Notes under the pieces: model-generated
Databases searched by the model: none
What the model was told of the DNA's origin: nothing
Seen by the model: only the letters and a program-made list of their open reading frames with translations
Part shown: positions 50,727 through 59,394 of the stretch, piece by piece
Position numbering within the stretch: position 1 is the stretch's first letter
How the letters are laid out: the number at the start of each line of letters is the position of its first letter
Translations under genes and position numbers: made by a program
Assembly: GCF_036010325.1 (NCBI RefSeq)
Contig: NZ_CP108549.1
Span: forward strand, 8,370,001-8,434,000
Direction of reading: 5' to 3'
DNA: 64,000 nucleotides
Source: Streptomyces sp. NBC_01210
Lineage (GTDB): Bacteria; Actinomycetota; Actinomycetes; Streptomycetales; Streptomycetaceae

Positions 50727-53477
50727 TCAGCGTGCGGACACCGTCGTCGTCGGGGTGTTCCAGCCGGAGATCCGCAGGCTGGGCGCGGAACCGTGCAGGT
50801 CGGCGGTGCGGTAGGCGGCGGTGACAGTCGTCGATTCGCCGGGCCAGAGACTGACCTGGTTGTCGGACCACTGGACGGGCAGCACGGGCACGCCGTCGCC
50901 GTTCACAAGATGGACGTCCGTGAGCAGTGCCGGGGTCTTGCCCGTGCCCGAGTTGCGCACTGTGACCGTGGTCGTGGACGTCCCGTCGGCGCCCGTCGTG
51001 GTGTTCGCCGTCGTGGACAGGGCCGCCTTCGCCATGGAGCCCAGCCCCTTGAGGTCGGCGTACGCGGTGGTGGGTGTGTAGTACCAGTCGGTGTTGTCCC
51101 AGTCGAGGACGTCGGCCTTGGTGGACAGCCAGTACACGTTACGGCTCAACTCCTTGCCCGTACTGTCGGTGAGTACGAGCTTGGCCAGATACGTGGTGGA
51201 CAGTCCGGCGACCGACAAGGGCAGGGTCAGCGCGGTGGTTTTCGCACCGTCGCCGGCCACCGTAAGCCCGGATGCGGTCCTGTCGTACTTCTGGGTGCCG
51301 TCGGTGTTGAACAGCGTCACGCGCGCGGTGAGTCCCGAGGCGGAAGCGCGCCGGTTGTTCACGAGGACCACCGACCGGCTGTCGTAGGAGTACTGGACAT
51401 GCAGCGGCTCATTGGCCTTCTTGGCGCCGAAGTAGGCGCCGCCCTGGTCCAGGTAGCGGTCCAGCAGCTGCCAGTGCAGTGAGGTCCAGCCGCTGTTGAA
51501 CATCCAGTACACGACGCCGGTGGAGGGCTTGGTGGAGTCGGTGGCATTCCGCCCGTACGACTCGAACTGCGCGCGCACGTTCTCGTACTGGGCGAGCTGC
51601 GCCTTGCGTACATAGTCATCGAGGCTCGTGGGGGCGCCGTAGCGGCCGCTCAGGGCGTCGTTGTAGAGCTTGAGAGTGCTGAAGGTGCTCGAGGGGGAGC
51701 GGTGGTACTGCTTGGCGGAGGGGTTGCGCCACAGCGTTTCCAGTTCGGCGGGGGACATCATGCGGCGCAAGGAGTCGAGTGTGGGGATATCGGGGCCGGC
51801 GCTGGTCTCGGAGTTGAAGCCGGTGGCTCCGCCCTCGCGCTTGGCATACCAGTAGTTGGGCGGGACCCAGTCGTAGGGGCCGGTCATCTTCATGCCCGAA
51901 CTGCCTGAGATCGGCGAGGTTTTGGCCGAGGCCGCGGCGACCACCGGAGTGGACCAGTCGGTCTCCTTGAGGGCATCGATGTAGTTCTTCTCGGTCTTCG
52001 CGTCGGGGGCGAAGTCACTTCCGATCAGGAAGGAGATGACGCTGGGGTGGTCGCGCAGCCGTGCAGCCTCGGCGGCCATCGACGCCTTCGCGACCGGATA
52101 GTCGGCGTCGGTCCACCTGTCACCGGGCTCACCGCCGTTGTTGTTGCCCTCCCACTTGTCGCAGCATTCCCAGCCCGGCAGGGCCAGCACGCCGTAGCGG
52201 TCGGCGAGGTCGAAGAACTCGTCCGGCTCGATGTGTCCCTCCAGCCGGATGGTGTTGAGTCCCAGATCGAGCGCGTACTTGAGCCGGTCCGCCACGTACG
52301 TACGGTCCCAGCGCAGGAATTCGTCGGGGGACCAACCGCCGCCCTTGATGAGCAACGGGCGGCCGTTGATGCTGTACTGGCGGGCGCCGTCACTGTTCAG
52401 CGGTGCCTTCACATCCCGGATGCCGAAGGTCTCATGAGCGGTGTCGGACATGGTTCCGGTGACCGTGGCGGTCATGTCGAGGTTGTACAGCGGCTGCTCG
52501 CCCATCGAGGCGGGCCACCATACGCGCGGTGCCTGCAGGCGCAGTTGCGGGTAGGCGGCGGGGGTGAAGACGACCGTCTTCGTCTGGTGCGCGGCCAGAG
52601 TGACGTCCTGGCTGAAGGTACTGGTGCCGAGCGTGCCGGATACGGTGGCGGTGACCGGATTCGCCGAGTCGTTGCGGGCCTGCGCCTTGACGGTCACCTC
52701 GGCGGAGGAGAGCGAGGGCAGCGCGAGATTGGTGACAGCGTGCGTGTCGCGCAGCGCCACCGGGCCGCCGCGGCGCACCAGAACATCGCGCACGATGCCC
52801 ATGTTCTCGTCCGGCGGAGGCTGCAGCCAGTCGATCCAGCCCATGGTGAGGTTCTTGTTGGGGTCGTTGGGCTGGACGCGGAACGCGACCGTGTTGGTGC
52901 CGGCCTTCACCAGGGCGGTGATACCGAGTTCATGGTGGGTGTACGCACCGGCCACCGCGCTCCTGGTCGCGATCTGGCTGCCGTTGACGTAGACATCGGC
53001 GGCGGAGATCACTCCGCTGAAGTCGAGGTAGGTGCGCCCTTCTTGCCCGCCGCCGGGCGGGAGGGGCCCAGCGGTGTCGGCGACCGTGAAGTCCGAGCGG
53101 TACCACCACGGGACCGCGAAGTCGGCCGCCGGGATCTTCTCGAGGTTGGTGGAGTAGAACGGATCGGCGTACGTGCCGTTCGCGAGCAGGGCGCCGAGCA
53201 CGGTGGACCGTGGTCCGGCCGGATGCCAGCCGGTGGCCGGATACCCGGGGCTGGAGACAACGGCCGGGGAGTCGGAGACCTTGGCCGTCGACTGGATCCG
53301 GTAGCCGGACAGCGCGGTCCTGCTGCCGGGCGCGGTGGCGACGTGGGTCACCGCCGGTCCGCGGGCGGAGTGTCCGGCGGGGGTGGTGGACGTCGCGCTC
53401 CGGTGGAGTGTGAGGAGCAGGCCGAGGACGACGGCCGTGGCGGCCAGGCGCCGGTACAGGGCGGGGCGGTGGGCCAC
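50727..53477 (-). CDS. Secreted exo-beta-D-glucosaminidase-like GH2 enzyme
   Basis: The 916-residue product has a signal peptide and the GH2 order of sugar-binding domain, immunoglobulin-like domain and TIM barrel. The barrel carries SFLIGSDFAPDAKTEKNY, with the Ser-Asp in place of the common Asn-Glu acid/base pair, and GFNSETSAGPDIP with the nucleophile Glu. As I recall, this SD variant is diagnostic of CsxA-type exo-chitosanases that release glucosamine from chitosan ends. GTG 53477 follows GGGAG at 6 nt. The ATG 30 nt upstream has no ribosome site. A candidate operator lies 67-89 nt upstream. Confidence 0.88.
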   Translation of the reverse strand: MAHRPALYRRLAATAVVLGLLLTLHRSATSTTPAGHSARGPAVTHVATAPGSRTALSGYRIQSTAKVSDSPAVVSSPGYPATGWHPAGPRSTVLGALLANGTYADPFYSTNLEKIPAADFAVPWWYRSDFTVADTAGPLPPGGGQEGRTYLDFSGVISAADVYVNGSQIATRSAVAGAYTHHELGITALVKAGTNTVAFRVQPNDPNKNLTMGWIDWLQPPPDENMGIVRDVLVRRGGPVALRDTHAVTNLALPSLSSAEVTVKAQARNDSANPVTATVSGTLGTSTFSQDVTLAAHQTKTVVFTPAAYPQLRLQAPRVWWPASMGEQPLYNLDMTATVTGTMSDTAHETFGIRDVKAPLNSDGARQYSINGRPLLIKGGGWSPDEFLRWDRTYVADRLKYALDLGLNTIRLEGHIEPDEFFDLADRYGVLALPGWECCDKWEGNNNGGEPGDRWTDADYPVAKASMAAEAARLRDHPSVISFLIGSDFAPDAKTEKNYIDALKETDWSTPVVAAASAKTSPISGSSGMKMTGPYDWVPPNYWYAKREGGATGFNSETSAGPDIPTLDSLRRMMSPAELETLWRNPSAKQYHRSPSSTFSTLKLYNDALSGRYGAPTSLDDYVRKAQLAQYENVRAQFESYGRNATDSTKPSTGVVYWMFNSGWTSLHWQLLDRYLDQGGAYFGAKKANEPLHVQYSYDSRSVVLVNNRRASASGLTARVTLFNTDGTQKYDRTASGLTVAGDGAKTTALTLPLSVAGLSTTYLAKLVLTDSTGKELSRNVYWLSTKADVLDWDNTDWYYTPTTAYADLKGLGSMAKAALSTTANTTTGADGTSTTTVTVRNSGTGKTPALLTDVHLVNGDGVPVLPVQWSDNQVSLWPGESTTVTAAYRTADLHGSAPSLRISGWNTPTTTVSAR

Positions 53478-53818
53478 GGTGGTCTCCCAGGGGTCTGTTC
53501 GGAGCATCTGGGCTTTGGCAGCTTCGGCAGCTTCGGCGCATTCAAGTTAGGAACCTTTACTAACTTATTTTCGACGCTAGAGATCTGAGTGGGTCATGTC
53601 AATGAGGCGCCCCACTTGTTGCCCCGGATGGCGCAATCCGGGTGGGCGGCTGGGCGCCATCATCGCGAAGGTCATCGCTGTGTGTTGCTGCTCTCCGCCG
53701 CGCCGGCCCCGCCGACAGCGCCGCGAACGCGACGTCCGAATTCCGCCAGCCATAGCCCGCGACACGCCGCAGAGTTGATGGCGGAACACCGCTGAACCAC
53801 CCAGAAAGGATCAGAACG
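53478..53818. other. Intergenic region with an operator-like dyad
   Basis: The 341-nt stretch holds the GH2 promoter side with a dyad at 53544-53566, and towards the right the ogt leader with AAAGGA at its end. Short frames at 53589-53795 on both strands carry no recognisable domain. Confidence 0.5.
53544..53566. promoter_or_regulatory. AAGTTAG inverted repeat, candidate operator of the glucosaminidase gene
   Basis: AAGTTAG (53544-53550) and CTAACTT (53560-53566) flank a 9-nt spacer. AT-rich dyads of this kind upstream of Streptomyces sugar-hydrolase genes are typical targets of ROK-type repressors, from memory. It lies 67 nt before the GH2 start, in an otherwise GC-rich leader. Confidence 0.6.
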
Positions 53819-54325
53819 ATGACCCTCTGTACGACGATCGACAGCCCGCTCGGCGAACTGCTGCTGGTGGGCGAGAAGTCCGCCACAGCCAACGGCGGTA
53901 CCGCGCTCGCCTCACTCTCCCTCCGCGGCCGGAAAGGCGGCGCAACAGTCCAGGACGGCTGGAGCGAGGACGCGGAGGCGTTCACCGAGATCGCCGCCCA
54001 GCTGAGGTCGTACTTCGACGGCAAGCGCACCCGCTTCGACGTCGAACTCCTCGTCACCGGCTCGGACTTCCAGCGACAGGTCTGGAACGCGCTGGAGACC
54101 ATCCCGTACGGCAAGACCCTCAGCTACGGCGATATCGCCACGCAGATCGGCGCGCCCCGGGCCGCGGTCCGCGCCGTCGGCACCGCGATCGGCGCCAACC
54201 CGCTGCTCGTCGTACGCCCCTGCCACCGCGTGATCGGCGCCGACGGCTCACTCACCGGCTACGCCGGCGGCCTCGAGCGCAAGCGGCAGCTCCTCACTCA
54301 CGAAGGCGTCCTGCAGGCCGCCTGA
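53819..54325 (+). CDS. ogt: Methylated-DNA-protein-cysteine methyltransferase
   Basis: The 168-residue product has the DNA-binding segment FQRQVWNALETIPYGKTLSYGDIA and the acceptor-site motif VVRPCHRVIGADG with the reactive Cys. The N-terminal domain (CTTIDSPLGELLLVGEKS) is the small Ogt variant. It removes methyl groups from O6-methylguanine by a suicide reaction. AAAGGA precedes the ATG. It heads a plus-strand run with an oxygenase, a small Ada-type zinc domain and an unassigned protein, so an alkylation-repair transcript is likely. Confidence 0.95.
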   Translation: MTLCTTIDSPLGELLLVGEKSATANGGTALASLSLRGRKGGATVQDGWSEDAEAFTEIAAQLRSYFDGKRTRFDVELLVTGSDFQRQVWNALETIPYGKTLSYGDIATQIGAPRAAVRAVGTAIGANPLLVVRPCHRVIGADGSLTGYAGGLERKRQLLTHEGVLQAA

Positions 54326-54376
54326 GCGCGGGCCTCGAACCACAGATCGAGGCCCCACCCTTCCCGGAGACATCGC

Positions 54377-55105
54377 ATGATCACCGAAATCGCCTCCGCA
54401 CGGGCTCACCAGCACGTGGACGTCGCTGACTGGACGGCCCTGGCCGACGAGCTGGACACCTACGGCTGCGCGCTCACCCCGCAGCTGCTGATCCCCGCCG
54501 AGTGCGCCGGCATCGCCGAACTGTACGAGCAGGAGCATCTGTTCCGCACCACCGTCGACATGGCCCGCCACCGCTTCGGCTCCGGCCGGTACCGCTACTT
54601 CAAGCACGATCTGCCCGAGCCGGTCGCCGAACTGCGCGCCGCGTTCTATCCGCACCTGCTGTCCATCGCCCGCGCCTGGGCCGAACGGCTCGGCCGCCCG
54701 GCGCCGTGGCCGGACACTCTGGAGGAGTGGCTGGCGATGTGCCACGAGGCCGGACAGGATCGCTCCGCGCAGATCCTCCTTCGCTACGAGGAAGGCGACT
54801 GGAACGCACTGCACCGCGACGTGTTCGGCGACATGCTCTTCCCGCTCCAGGTCGTCATCGGCCTCGACGAGCCGGGCGGCGACTACACCGGCGGCGAGTT
54901 CCTGCTCGTCGAACAGCGGCCCCGCGCCCAGTCCCGAGGCACGGCAACCGTCCTCCAGCGGGGCCATGGCCTGATCTTCACCACGCGCGACCGGCCGGTC
55001 CGCTCGAAGCGCGGCTGGTCCGCCGGCGCCATGCGGCACGGCGTGAGCACCGTCCGCTCCGGCCGCCGTCACGTGCTCGGGCTGGTCTTCCACGACGCGG
55101 CGTGA
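54377..55105 (+). CDS. 2OG-Fe(II) oxygenase, nucleic-acid-repair type
   Basis: The 242-residue product has the iron ligands His146 and Asp148 in LHRDVFGD, the third His221 in MRHGVS and a downstream Arg (SGRRHVLGLVF) for 2-oxoglutarate. The core strand is FPLQVVIGLDEPGGDYTGGEFLLVEQ. This matches the PF09859 family (formerly DUF2086), which is thought to act on damaged or modified nucleic acid rather than being a standard AlkB. Its stop and the Ada-domain gene's start share bases (TGATG), so the two are co-translated. A DNA-repair role with Ogt is the best guess; the substrate lesion is unknown. Confidence 0.85.
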   Translation: MITEIASARAHQHVDVADWTALADELDTYGCALTPQLLIPAECAGIAELYEQEHLFRTTVDMARHRFGSGRYRYFKHDLPEPVAELRAAFYPHLLSIARAWAERLGRPAPWPDTLEEWLAMCHEAGQDRSAQILLRYEEGDWNALHRDVFGDMLFPLQVVIGLDEPGGDYTGGEFLLVEQRPRAQSRGTATVLQRGHGLIFTTRDRPVRSKRGWSAGAMRHGVSTVRSGRRHVLGLVFHDAA

Positions 55106-55374
55106 TGCGCACGTACACCCTGCTCGGTGCCGATGGCCATGCCTGTCGCAGCACCACACCCGGCACGCTGGGCGGGCATTGGCGGAGCCGGCTGTACGGG
55201 CGGCTGGACTGCCCCTCCGCGCTGCGGGCCATCGCCCGCGGCGGCTACACCCGGCACCGTGTCTTCTTCGCCGACGAGAACACCGCCGTCGGGGCCGGAT
55301 ACCGTCCGTGCGCCGTGTGCCTGCCCCATCAGTACATGCGCTGGAAAGAGAATCGAGAGAGCACGACGTCATGA
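55105..55374 (+). CDS. Stand-alone Ada-type zinc-binding domain protein
   Basis: The 89-residue product is one Ada_Zn-type domain, with YGRLDCPSALRA, then VFFADENTAVGAGYRPCAVC. Cys36, Cys69 and Cys72 are visible. The fourth position of the usual C-x3-C pair (position 40) is Leu, so a methylphosphotriester acceptor pair is not intact. There is no AraC domain. Start ATG 55105 overlaps the oxygenase stop, and its end overlaps the next start (ATGA), so all three proteins are coupled. It may be a DNA-damage recognition module for the oxygenase. Confidence 0.8.
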   Translation: MRTYTLLGADGHACRSTTPGTLGGHWRSRLYGRLDCPSALRAIARGGYTRHRVFFADENTAVGAGYRPCAVCLPHQYMRWKENRESTTS

Positions 55375-55934
55375 GAGTTCGGACGGAGCGGGAGCAGACC
55401 CGCTCACCCCTGATCAGTGCCGAGAACCTGGCCGCATACGGCGACCTGCCGCAGCCCGCCCCGCACACCGGGGCCGAACTCACGTCCCTCATAGGCCTGT
55501 TGACGCAGCAGAAGTCGCGGATCGAGACAGTCGCCGTCGGCCACAGCCGCGATGCCGCCTCCCGCGCCGCTGCCCAAGCCTTCACCGCCGCATGGCAGGC
55601 ACGCGGCGGAAAGGTCCTCGCGGTGGTGGACTGGCCCGAGACGGCCGCGTCCTGGCTGCGCCCGGGCAGACGGCTGACCGCCGGGCCGCCGGACGCGTGG
55701 GTCGTGGCGGCGGCTCCGCCCGGCTTCGTCCAGCTGAGCCGCCGCCTGCGCCACAGCACCGACTGGGATCCGGCCCGCACCGTCGCCTTCGCGACCCTTG
55801 CGGACTCCCGCCTTCCGGCCCTCGCCGGACCGGATACCCTGCACGGGCTGCGTGGCGCGACCGCCGAGGGCGGCACCTGGGAGGTAAGCCACCGCTGGGT
55901 CACCTGCTACCCGCGGATGGGTCCTGCGGCTTGA
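55371..55934 (+). CDS. Periplasmic-binding-fold-like protein of unknown function
   Basis: The 187-residue product has alternating beta/alpha units (RIETVAVGHSRDAASRAAAQAF, KVLAVVDWPETAASWLRPG, DAWVVAAAPPGFVQLSRRL) that resemble a type I periplasmic-binding lobe, but it lacks a signal peptide. ATG 55371 overlaps the preceding stop by 4 nt. The 3' end overlaps the converging nucleoside-hydrolase gene by 28 nt. From memory, similar proteins in Streptomyces are labelled ABC substrate-binding proteins; here it sits in a DNA-repair-like operon, so its function is unclear. Confidence 0.55.
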   Translation: MRVRTEREQTRSPLISAENLAAYGDLPQPAPHTGAELTSLIGLLTQQKSRIETVAVGHSRDAASRAAAQAFTAAWQARGGKVLAVVDWPETAASWLRPGRRLTAGPPDAWVVAAAPPGFVQLSRRLRHSTDWDPARTVAFATLADSRLPALAGPDTLHGLRGATAEGGTWEVSHRWVTCYPRMGPAA

Positions 55935-56875
55935 GCGCGCCGCTTCCCGAGCGTTTCCACAGCGGCGATCACCCGGTCCCAGAACAGTTCCTGTTCCAAG
56001 GCCACCGCGACTCGCGCGTTCACGGGCCGGTCCAGGTACTGGTGCAGGTCCACCACGGTCGCCCCGCGCGTGTACTGGCCGCGCAGTTCCACCGCCACGC
56101 TCGCGTCGACGCAGCGTACGATCGCCGGGTCGATGACCCGGGCCACCGCGACGGGGTCGTGCAGCGGCGGGGCTTCGAAGCCCCACAGCCGCCGGTATCT
56201 GGATGCGAAGAAGGTCATCAACTGGGAGCACATACGGCCGAGTTCGGTGCCGAGCCCTTCGAGGCGGGCCAGCACCTCGGGCGTGGCGAGCGCCTGGTGG
56301 GTGACGTTGAGCCCGCACATCGTGAGCGGCACCCCGCTGCGGAAGACGATGTCCGCGGCTTCGGGGTCGACGTAGATGTTGAATTCGGCCGCCGGGGTCC
56401 TGTTGCCGCGTTCGGTGGAGCCGCCCATGAGCACGATCTCGCGGATGTGCGCGGCACTGTCCGGGTACCGGGTCAGCAGCAGGGCGATGTTGGTCAGCGG
56501 CGCCGTCGGGACGAGGGTGACGGGTTCCGGATGTTCGGTCAGGATCCGGTGGATGAGGTCCACCGCGTGCTCCGGGACCATGTCCACGGTGGGTTCCGTG
56601 AACTGCGGCCCGTCGAGGCCCGAGGCCCCATGGACGTCGTCCGCCACCAGCAGCGGCTGGACGAGCGGCCGTGCGCATCCGGCCGCGATGGGAACATCGG
56701 TGATCCCGGCGACGGTGCAGACCCGGCGCGCGTTCAAGGTGGTCTTCTCGACCGTCTGATTGCCGGCGACCGTGGTGATCGCGAGCAGGTCGATCGCGGC
56801 GTCTCCGGCCGCGAGCAGGATGGCGACGGCGTCGTCGTGCCCGGGATCGCAGTCGATGATGATCGGCACTGGCAC
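55907..56875 (-). CDS. Inosine-uridine-preferring nucleoside hydrolase
   Basis: The 322-residue product has the N-terminal calcium-site cluster PIIIDCDPGHDDAVAI with the DxDxxxDD motif. It also has the block IREIVLMGGSTERGNRTPAAEFNIYVDPEAADIVF and the active-site His candidate in APPLHDPVAVA. These are the hallmarks of the IU-NH family, which splits nucleosides into ribose and base. ATG 56875 is the natural start. It converges on the preceding operon with a 28-nt overlap. It is cytosolic and probably salvages nucleosides. Confidence 0.93.
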   Translation of the reverse strand: MPVPIIIDCDPGHDDAVAILLAAGDAAIDLLAITTVAGNQTVEKTTLNARRVCTVAGITDVPIAAGCARPLVQPLLVADDVHGASGLDGPQFTEPTVDMVPEHAVDLIHRILTEHPEPVTLVPTAPLTNIALLLTRYPDSAAHIREIVLMGGSTERGNRTPAAEFNIYVDPEAADIVFRSGVPLTMCGLNVTHQALATPEVLARLEGLGTELGRMCSQLMTFFASRYRRLWGFEAPPLHDPVAVARVIDPAIVRCVDASVAVELRGQYTRGATVVDLHQYLDRPVNARVAVALEQELFWDRVIAAVETLGKRRAQAAGPIRG

Positions 56876-57012
56876 GGTGCTTGCTCCTCGGCGCTCCGGG
56901 ACGGCAACGTCTTCAGTGTGCCCCTGAGACGGTCCGGAGGGCGGCCCTCATCCCCTCCGGGCGTGGCCAGGCCCGTACGTCAGCCGCACGGGACGGCTGA
57001 TCGCCCCGCCGG

Positions 57013-57603
57013 TCAGAGTGTGCGGTCGTCTCTGTGGGCTGCGTAGAAGTCGGCCTGGCGGGCCATGAGCGCGCGCATCGAAGTGCCGCGTGCGACGCCA
57101 TAGACGGTTCCGGGGAAGTCAAGGCCGCGCTGCACCTCCCACAGTTCGTCGTGCTGGTCGGGGGAGAACAAGCGCGCCGGGTCTCCGGCGGCGATCCAGC
57201 CGATCGGGAGAACGGTGTCGGGCGCCAGCCGCGAGTTGACGTGAAGCACGCTGTTGAGCCGAAGTTCGGAGCGTGTGCCTGCCACGGCGCCCGGGAAGGC
57301 CGAGGCACCCGTCGCCACGAAGACCTCGTCCTCGACCGTCGCTCCGTTGATATGGGCGTGCGGGCCGATCAGCACCGCATCGCCGAGGATGGCGGGATGT
57401 TTCGCCCGGCCACGGACCAGCGCGTTCTCCAGCACCACCACGTTCGTGCCCGTGCGCACCTCGCCGTCCTCGGCAGTGAGTACGGCACCGTGCATGATGC
57501 GTGCCCCTTCGCCCAGGACGACCGCACCGCACAGGACTGCTGAGGGGGCGACGTAGGCAGAATCGGGAACGACAGGACACTTTCCGCGATGCTCGATCAA
57601 CAT
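57013..57603 (-). CDS. Left-handed beta-helix protein, gamma-carbonic-anhydrase-like without metal His
   Basis: The 196-residue product is a hexapeptide-repeat protein (YVAPSAVLCGAVVLGEGARI, GTNVVVLENALVRG, ILGDAVLIGPHAHINGATV). It opens LIEHRGKCPVV, a usual gamma-CA-like start. The three zinc-binding His positions of gamma carbonic anhydrases appear replaced: the V-x-H strand reads ALVRG, and the GHxxxxHG strand reads GPHAHING. It may instead be an acyltransferase-like or structural relative. ATG 57603 was chosen by family alignment. It follows the TetR gene by 61 nt in the same orientation. Confidence 0.8.
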   Translation of the reverse strand: MLIEHRGKCPVVPDSAYVAPSAVLCGAVVLGEGARIMHGAVLTAEDGEVRTGTNVVVLENALVRGRAKHPAILGDAVLIGPHAHINGATVEDEVFVATGASAFPGAVAGTRSELRLNSVLHVNSRLAPDTVLPIGWIAAGDPARLFSPDQHDELWEVQRGLDFPGTVYGVARGTSMRALMARQADFYAAHRDDRTL

Positions 57604-57664
57604 CTGGCCGAGGGTAGGACACTCCTCGGGGCAGCAGCGGCAGCCGGTCCGTACCGCCCGGTTC

Positions 57665-58276
57665 TCAGATGTCCGGGAACACGGACGGAATGCCGAGAGT
57701 TCCGGCAATGGCCTGCCAGATCGCTGCCTGCGCGGTGTCGAGCGTGACCCGCGGGTCGTCCAGCATCAGCCGGATACCGAAGCCGTCGCACAGAGCGAGA
57801 ACCAGCGTGCTGGTCGCGTCGATGTCGCAGTCGGCGAATTCACCGGTGCGGGTTCCCCGCCGCAGTGCCTCGGCCACCCAGGTGTGGAGCTGGTCGTACA
57901 GATCCACGGCGAGATGGTGTGCGGATTTGTCGCGCAGCGCCCGTACCCAGAGCTCCTGCCAGAGCTTCCAGTCCTGCCGGAGTTCCGGGTCCGTGGGCAG
58001 CATGCTGTGAACGATGCGTGCCAGCGTGACCGAGGCCGGGACCGAGTCGGCGTCGCGTTCGAGTTCGGTGCCGGTCTGGGCGAAGGAGTGTGTCATCGCT
58101 TCCGCGAAGAGCTTCTCGCGGGTCTCGAAGTGGTAGTGCAGCAGAGCCGTCGACACGCCGGCGTGCTCGGCGACCATGCGCATACGGATCTTCTCGAAGC
58201 CGACCTCGGCAATCACTTCGCACGCGGCGGAGAGAATCCGCTCACGTGTCTCGAGCGTGCGTTCGGCCTTGGCCAC
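57665..58276 (-). CDS. TetR-family transcriptional regulator
   Basis: The 203-residue product has a TetR HTH (ETRERILSAACEVIAEVGFEKIRMRMVAEHAGVSTALLHYHF) and a C-terminal ligand domain with WKLWQELWVRALRD and DPRVTLDTAQAAIW. GTG 58276 follows GGGAG and gives the standard N-terminus. It lies downstream of the 3-hydroxyacyl-CoA dehydrogenase gene (151-nt gap), all leftward, and could repress the acyl-CoA operon or itself in response to an acyl-CoA. This target is inferred from position only. Confidence 0.9.
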   Translation of the reverse strand: MAKAERTLETRERILSAACEVIAEVGFEKIRMRMVAEHAGVSTALLHYHFETREKLFAEAMTHSFAQTGTELERDADSVPASVTLARIVHSMLPTDPELRQDWKLWQELWVRALRDKSAHHLAVDLYDQLHTWVAEALRRGTRTGEFADCDIDATSTLVLALCDGFGIRLMLDDPRVTLDTAQAAIWQAIAGTLGIPSVFPDI

Positions 58277-58427
58277 GTTACTGCTCCCGTTCCGTATCGC
58301 CGCCCATATGCGGTGGGCGGGGCCGCCTGCCCGCCCCGCGCCTCTCCATCTTCCCGTATCTCGCCCGGCGCCGGACCCCGGGCCCCTGGCCACAGGCGCC
58401 GCGAAACGTGCGCCGCACGGCGCCGAT

Positions 58428-59288
58428 TCATCGGTACGTGTGGAAGCCCCTGCCCGACTTACGGCCGAGCAGGCCCGCGTCGACCATCCGGGCCAGCAGC
58501 GGCGGCGGTGCGTAGAGCGGCTCCCGGAACTCCTCGTACATCGACTCCGCGATGGCCTGCGTGGTGTCCAGTCCGATGAGATCGGTCAGGGCGAGCGGAC
58601 CGAGCGGGTGGGCGCAGCCCAGGGTCATGCCCCGGTCGATGTCCTCGACCGACGCCGTACCGGACTCGACCATCCGTACGGCGGCAAGCAGGTACGGAAC
58701 CAGCAGGGCGTTGACGATGAACCCGGCACGGTCCCGGGCGCGGACGACCTGCTTGCCCAGCACATCGGAGGCGAACGCCTCCGCGCGCTGTGCGGTGCTC
58801 TCGCCGGTCAGCAGCGACGGCACCAGCTCGACCAGCGGGAGGACCGGGACGGGATTGAAGAAGTGCAGGCCCACCACGTGTTCCGGGCGCGCCGTGGCCG
58901 CGGCCAGTCGGATGACCGGTATGGAGGAGGTGTTGGACGCCAGAATCGCGTCCTGACGTTTCACGGTCGTGTCCAGCCGGGCGAAGACCTCCACCTTCCC
59001 CGCTTCGTCCTCGGCAACGGCCTCCACGACCAGATCCCGGTCGGCCATCAGGTCCATGTCCGTGGTCGTCGCGATCCGGGCCAGCGCGGCATCCCGCTCC
59101 TCGGCGGACAGTTTTCCGGCGGCGGTGGCCCGGTCGAACGAGGCGGTGATGCGTCTGTGCCCGGCGTCCGCCGCCGCGCGGCTCGCCTCGACCACGATCA
59201 CGTCTCGTCCCGCCCGCGCGCACACTTCGGCGATGCCGGATCCCATGAGGCCGCAGCCGACGATCCCGATCCGCTCGATACCGGCCAT
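58428..59288 (-). CDS. 3-hydroxyacyl-CoA (3-hydroxybutyryl-CoA) dehydrogenase
   Basis: The 286-residue product has the NAD-binding motif RIGIVGCGLMGSGIAEV, the catalytic His in GLHFFNPVPVLPLVELV, and a C-terminal domain with GFIVNALLVPYLLAAVRM and LGPLALTDLIGLD. Length and motifs match FadB2/PaaH-type enzymes that oxidise 3-hydroxyacyl-CoA with NAD+. ATG 59288 with GAGGAG upstream is preferred over the long 5' frame. It is 106 nt downstream of the second acyl-CoA dehydrogenase gene in the same transcript direction. Together they give a beta-oxidation-like sequence. Confidence 0.92.
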   Translation of the reverse strand: MAGIERIGIVGCGLMGSGIAEVCARAGRDVIVVEASRAAADAGHRRITASFDRATAAGKLSAEERDAALARIATTTDMDLMADRDLVVEAVAEDEAGKVEVFARLDTTVKRQDAILASNTSSIPVIRLAAATARPEHVVGLHFFNPVPVLPLVELVPSLLTGESTAQRAEAFASDVLGKQVVRARDRAGFIVNALLVPYLLAAVRMVESGTASVEDIDRGMTLGCAHPLGPLALTDLIGLDTTQAIAESMYEEFREPLYAPPPLLARMVDAGLLGRKSGRGFHTYR

Positions 59289-59394
59289 TGCTTCTCCTCG
59301 GTTCTCCCTGACGGTCTTACGGGCCATGAGCTGCGGGTCACCGCGCCGCCGCCCGGACCCGGTCGCGTGGACCGGGCCCGGCGGCCAGCAGCGT

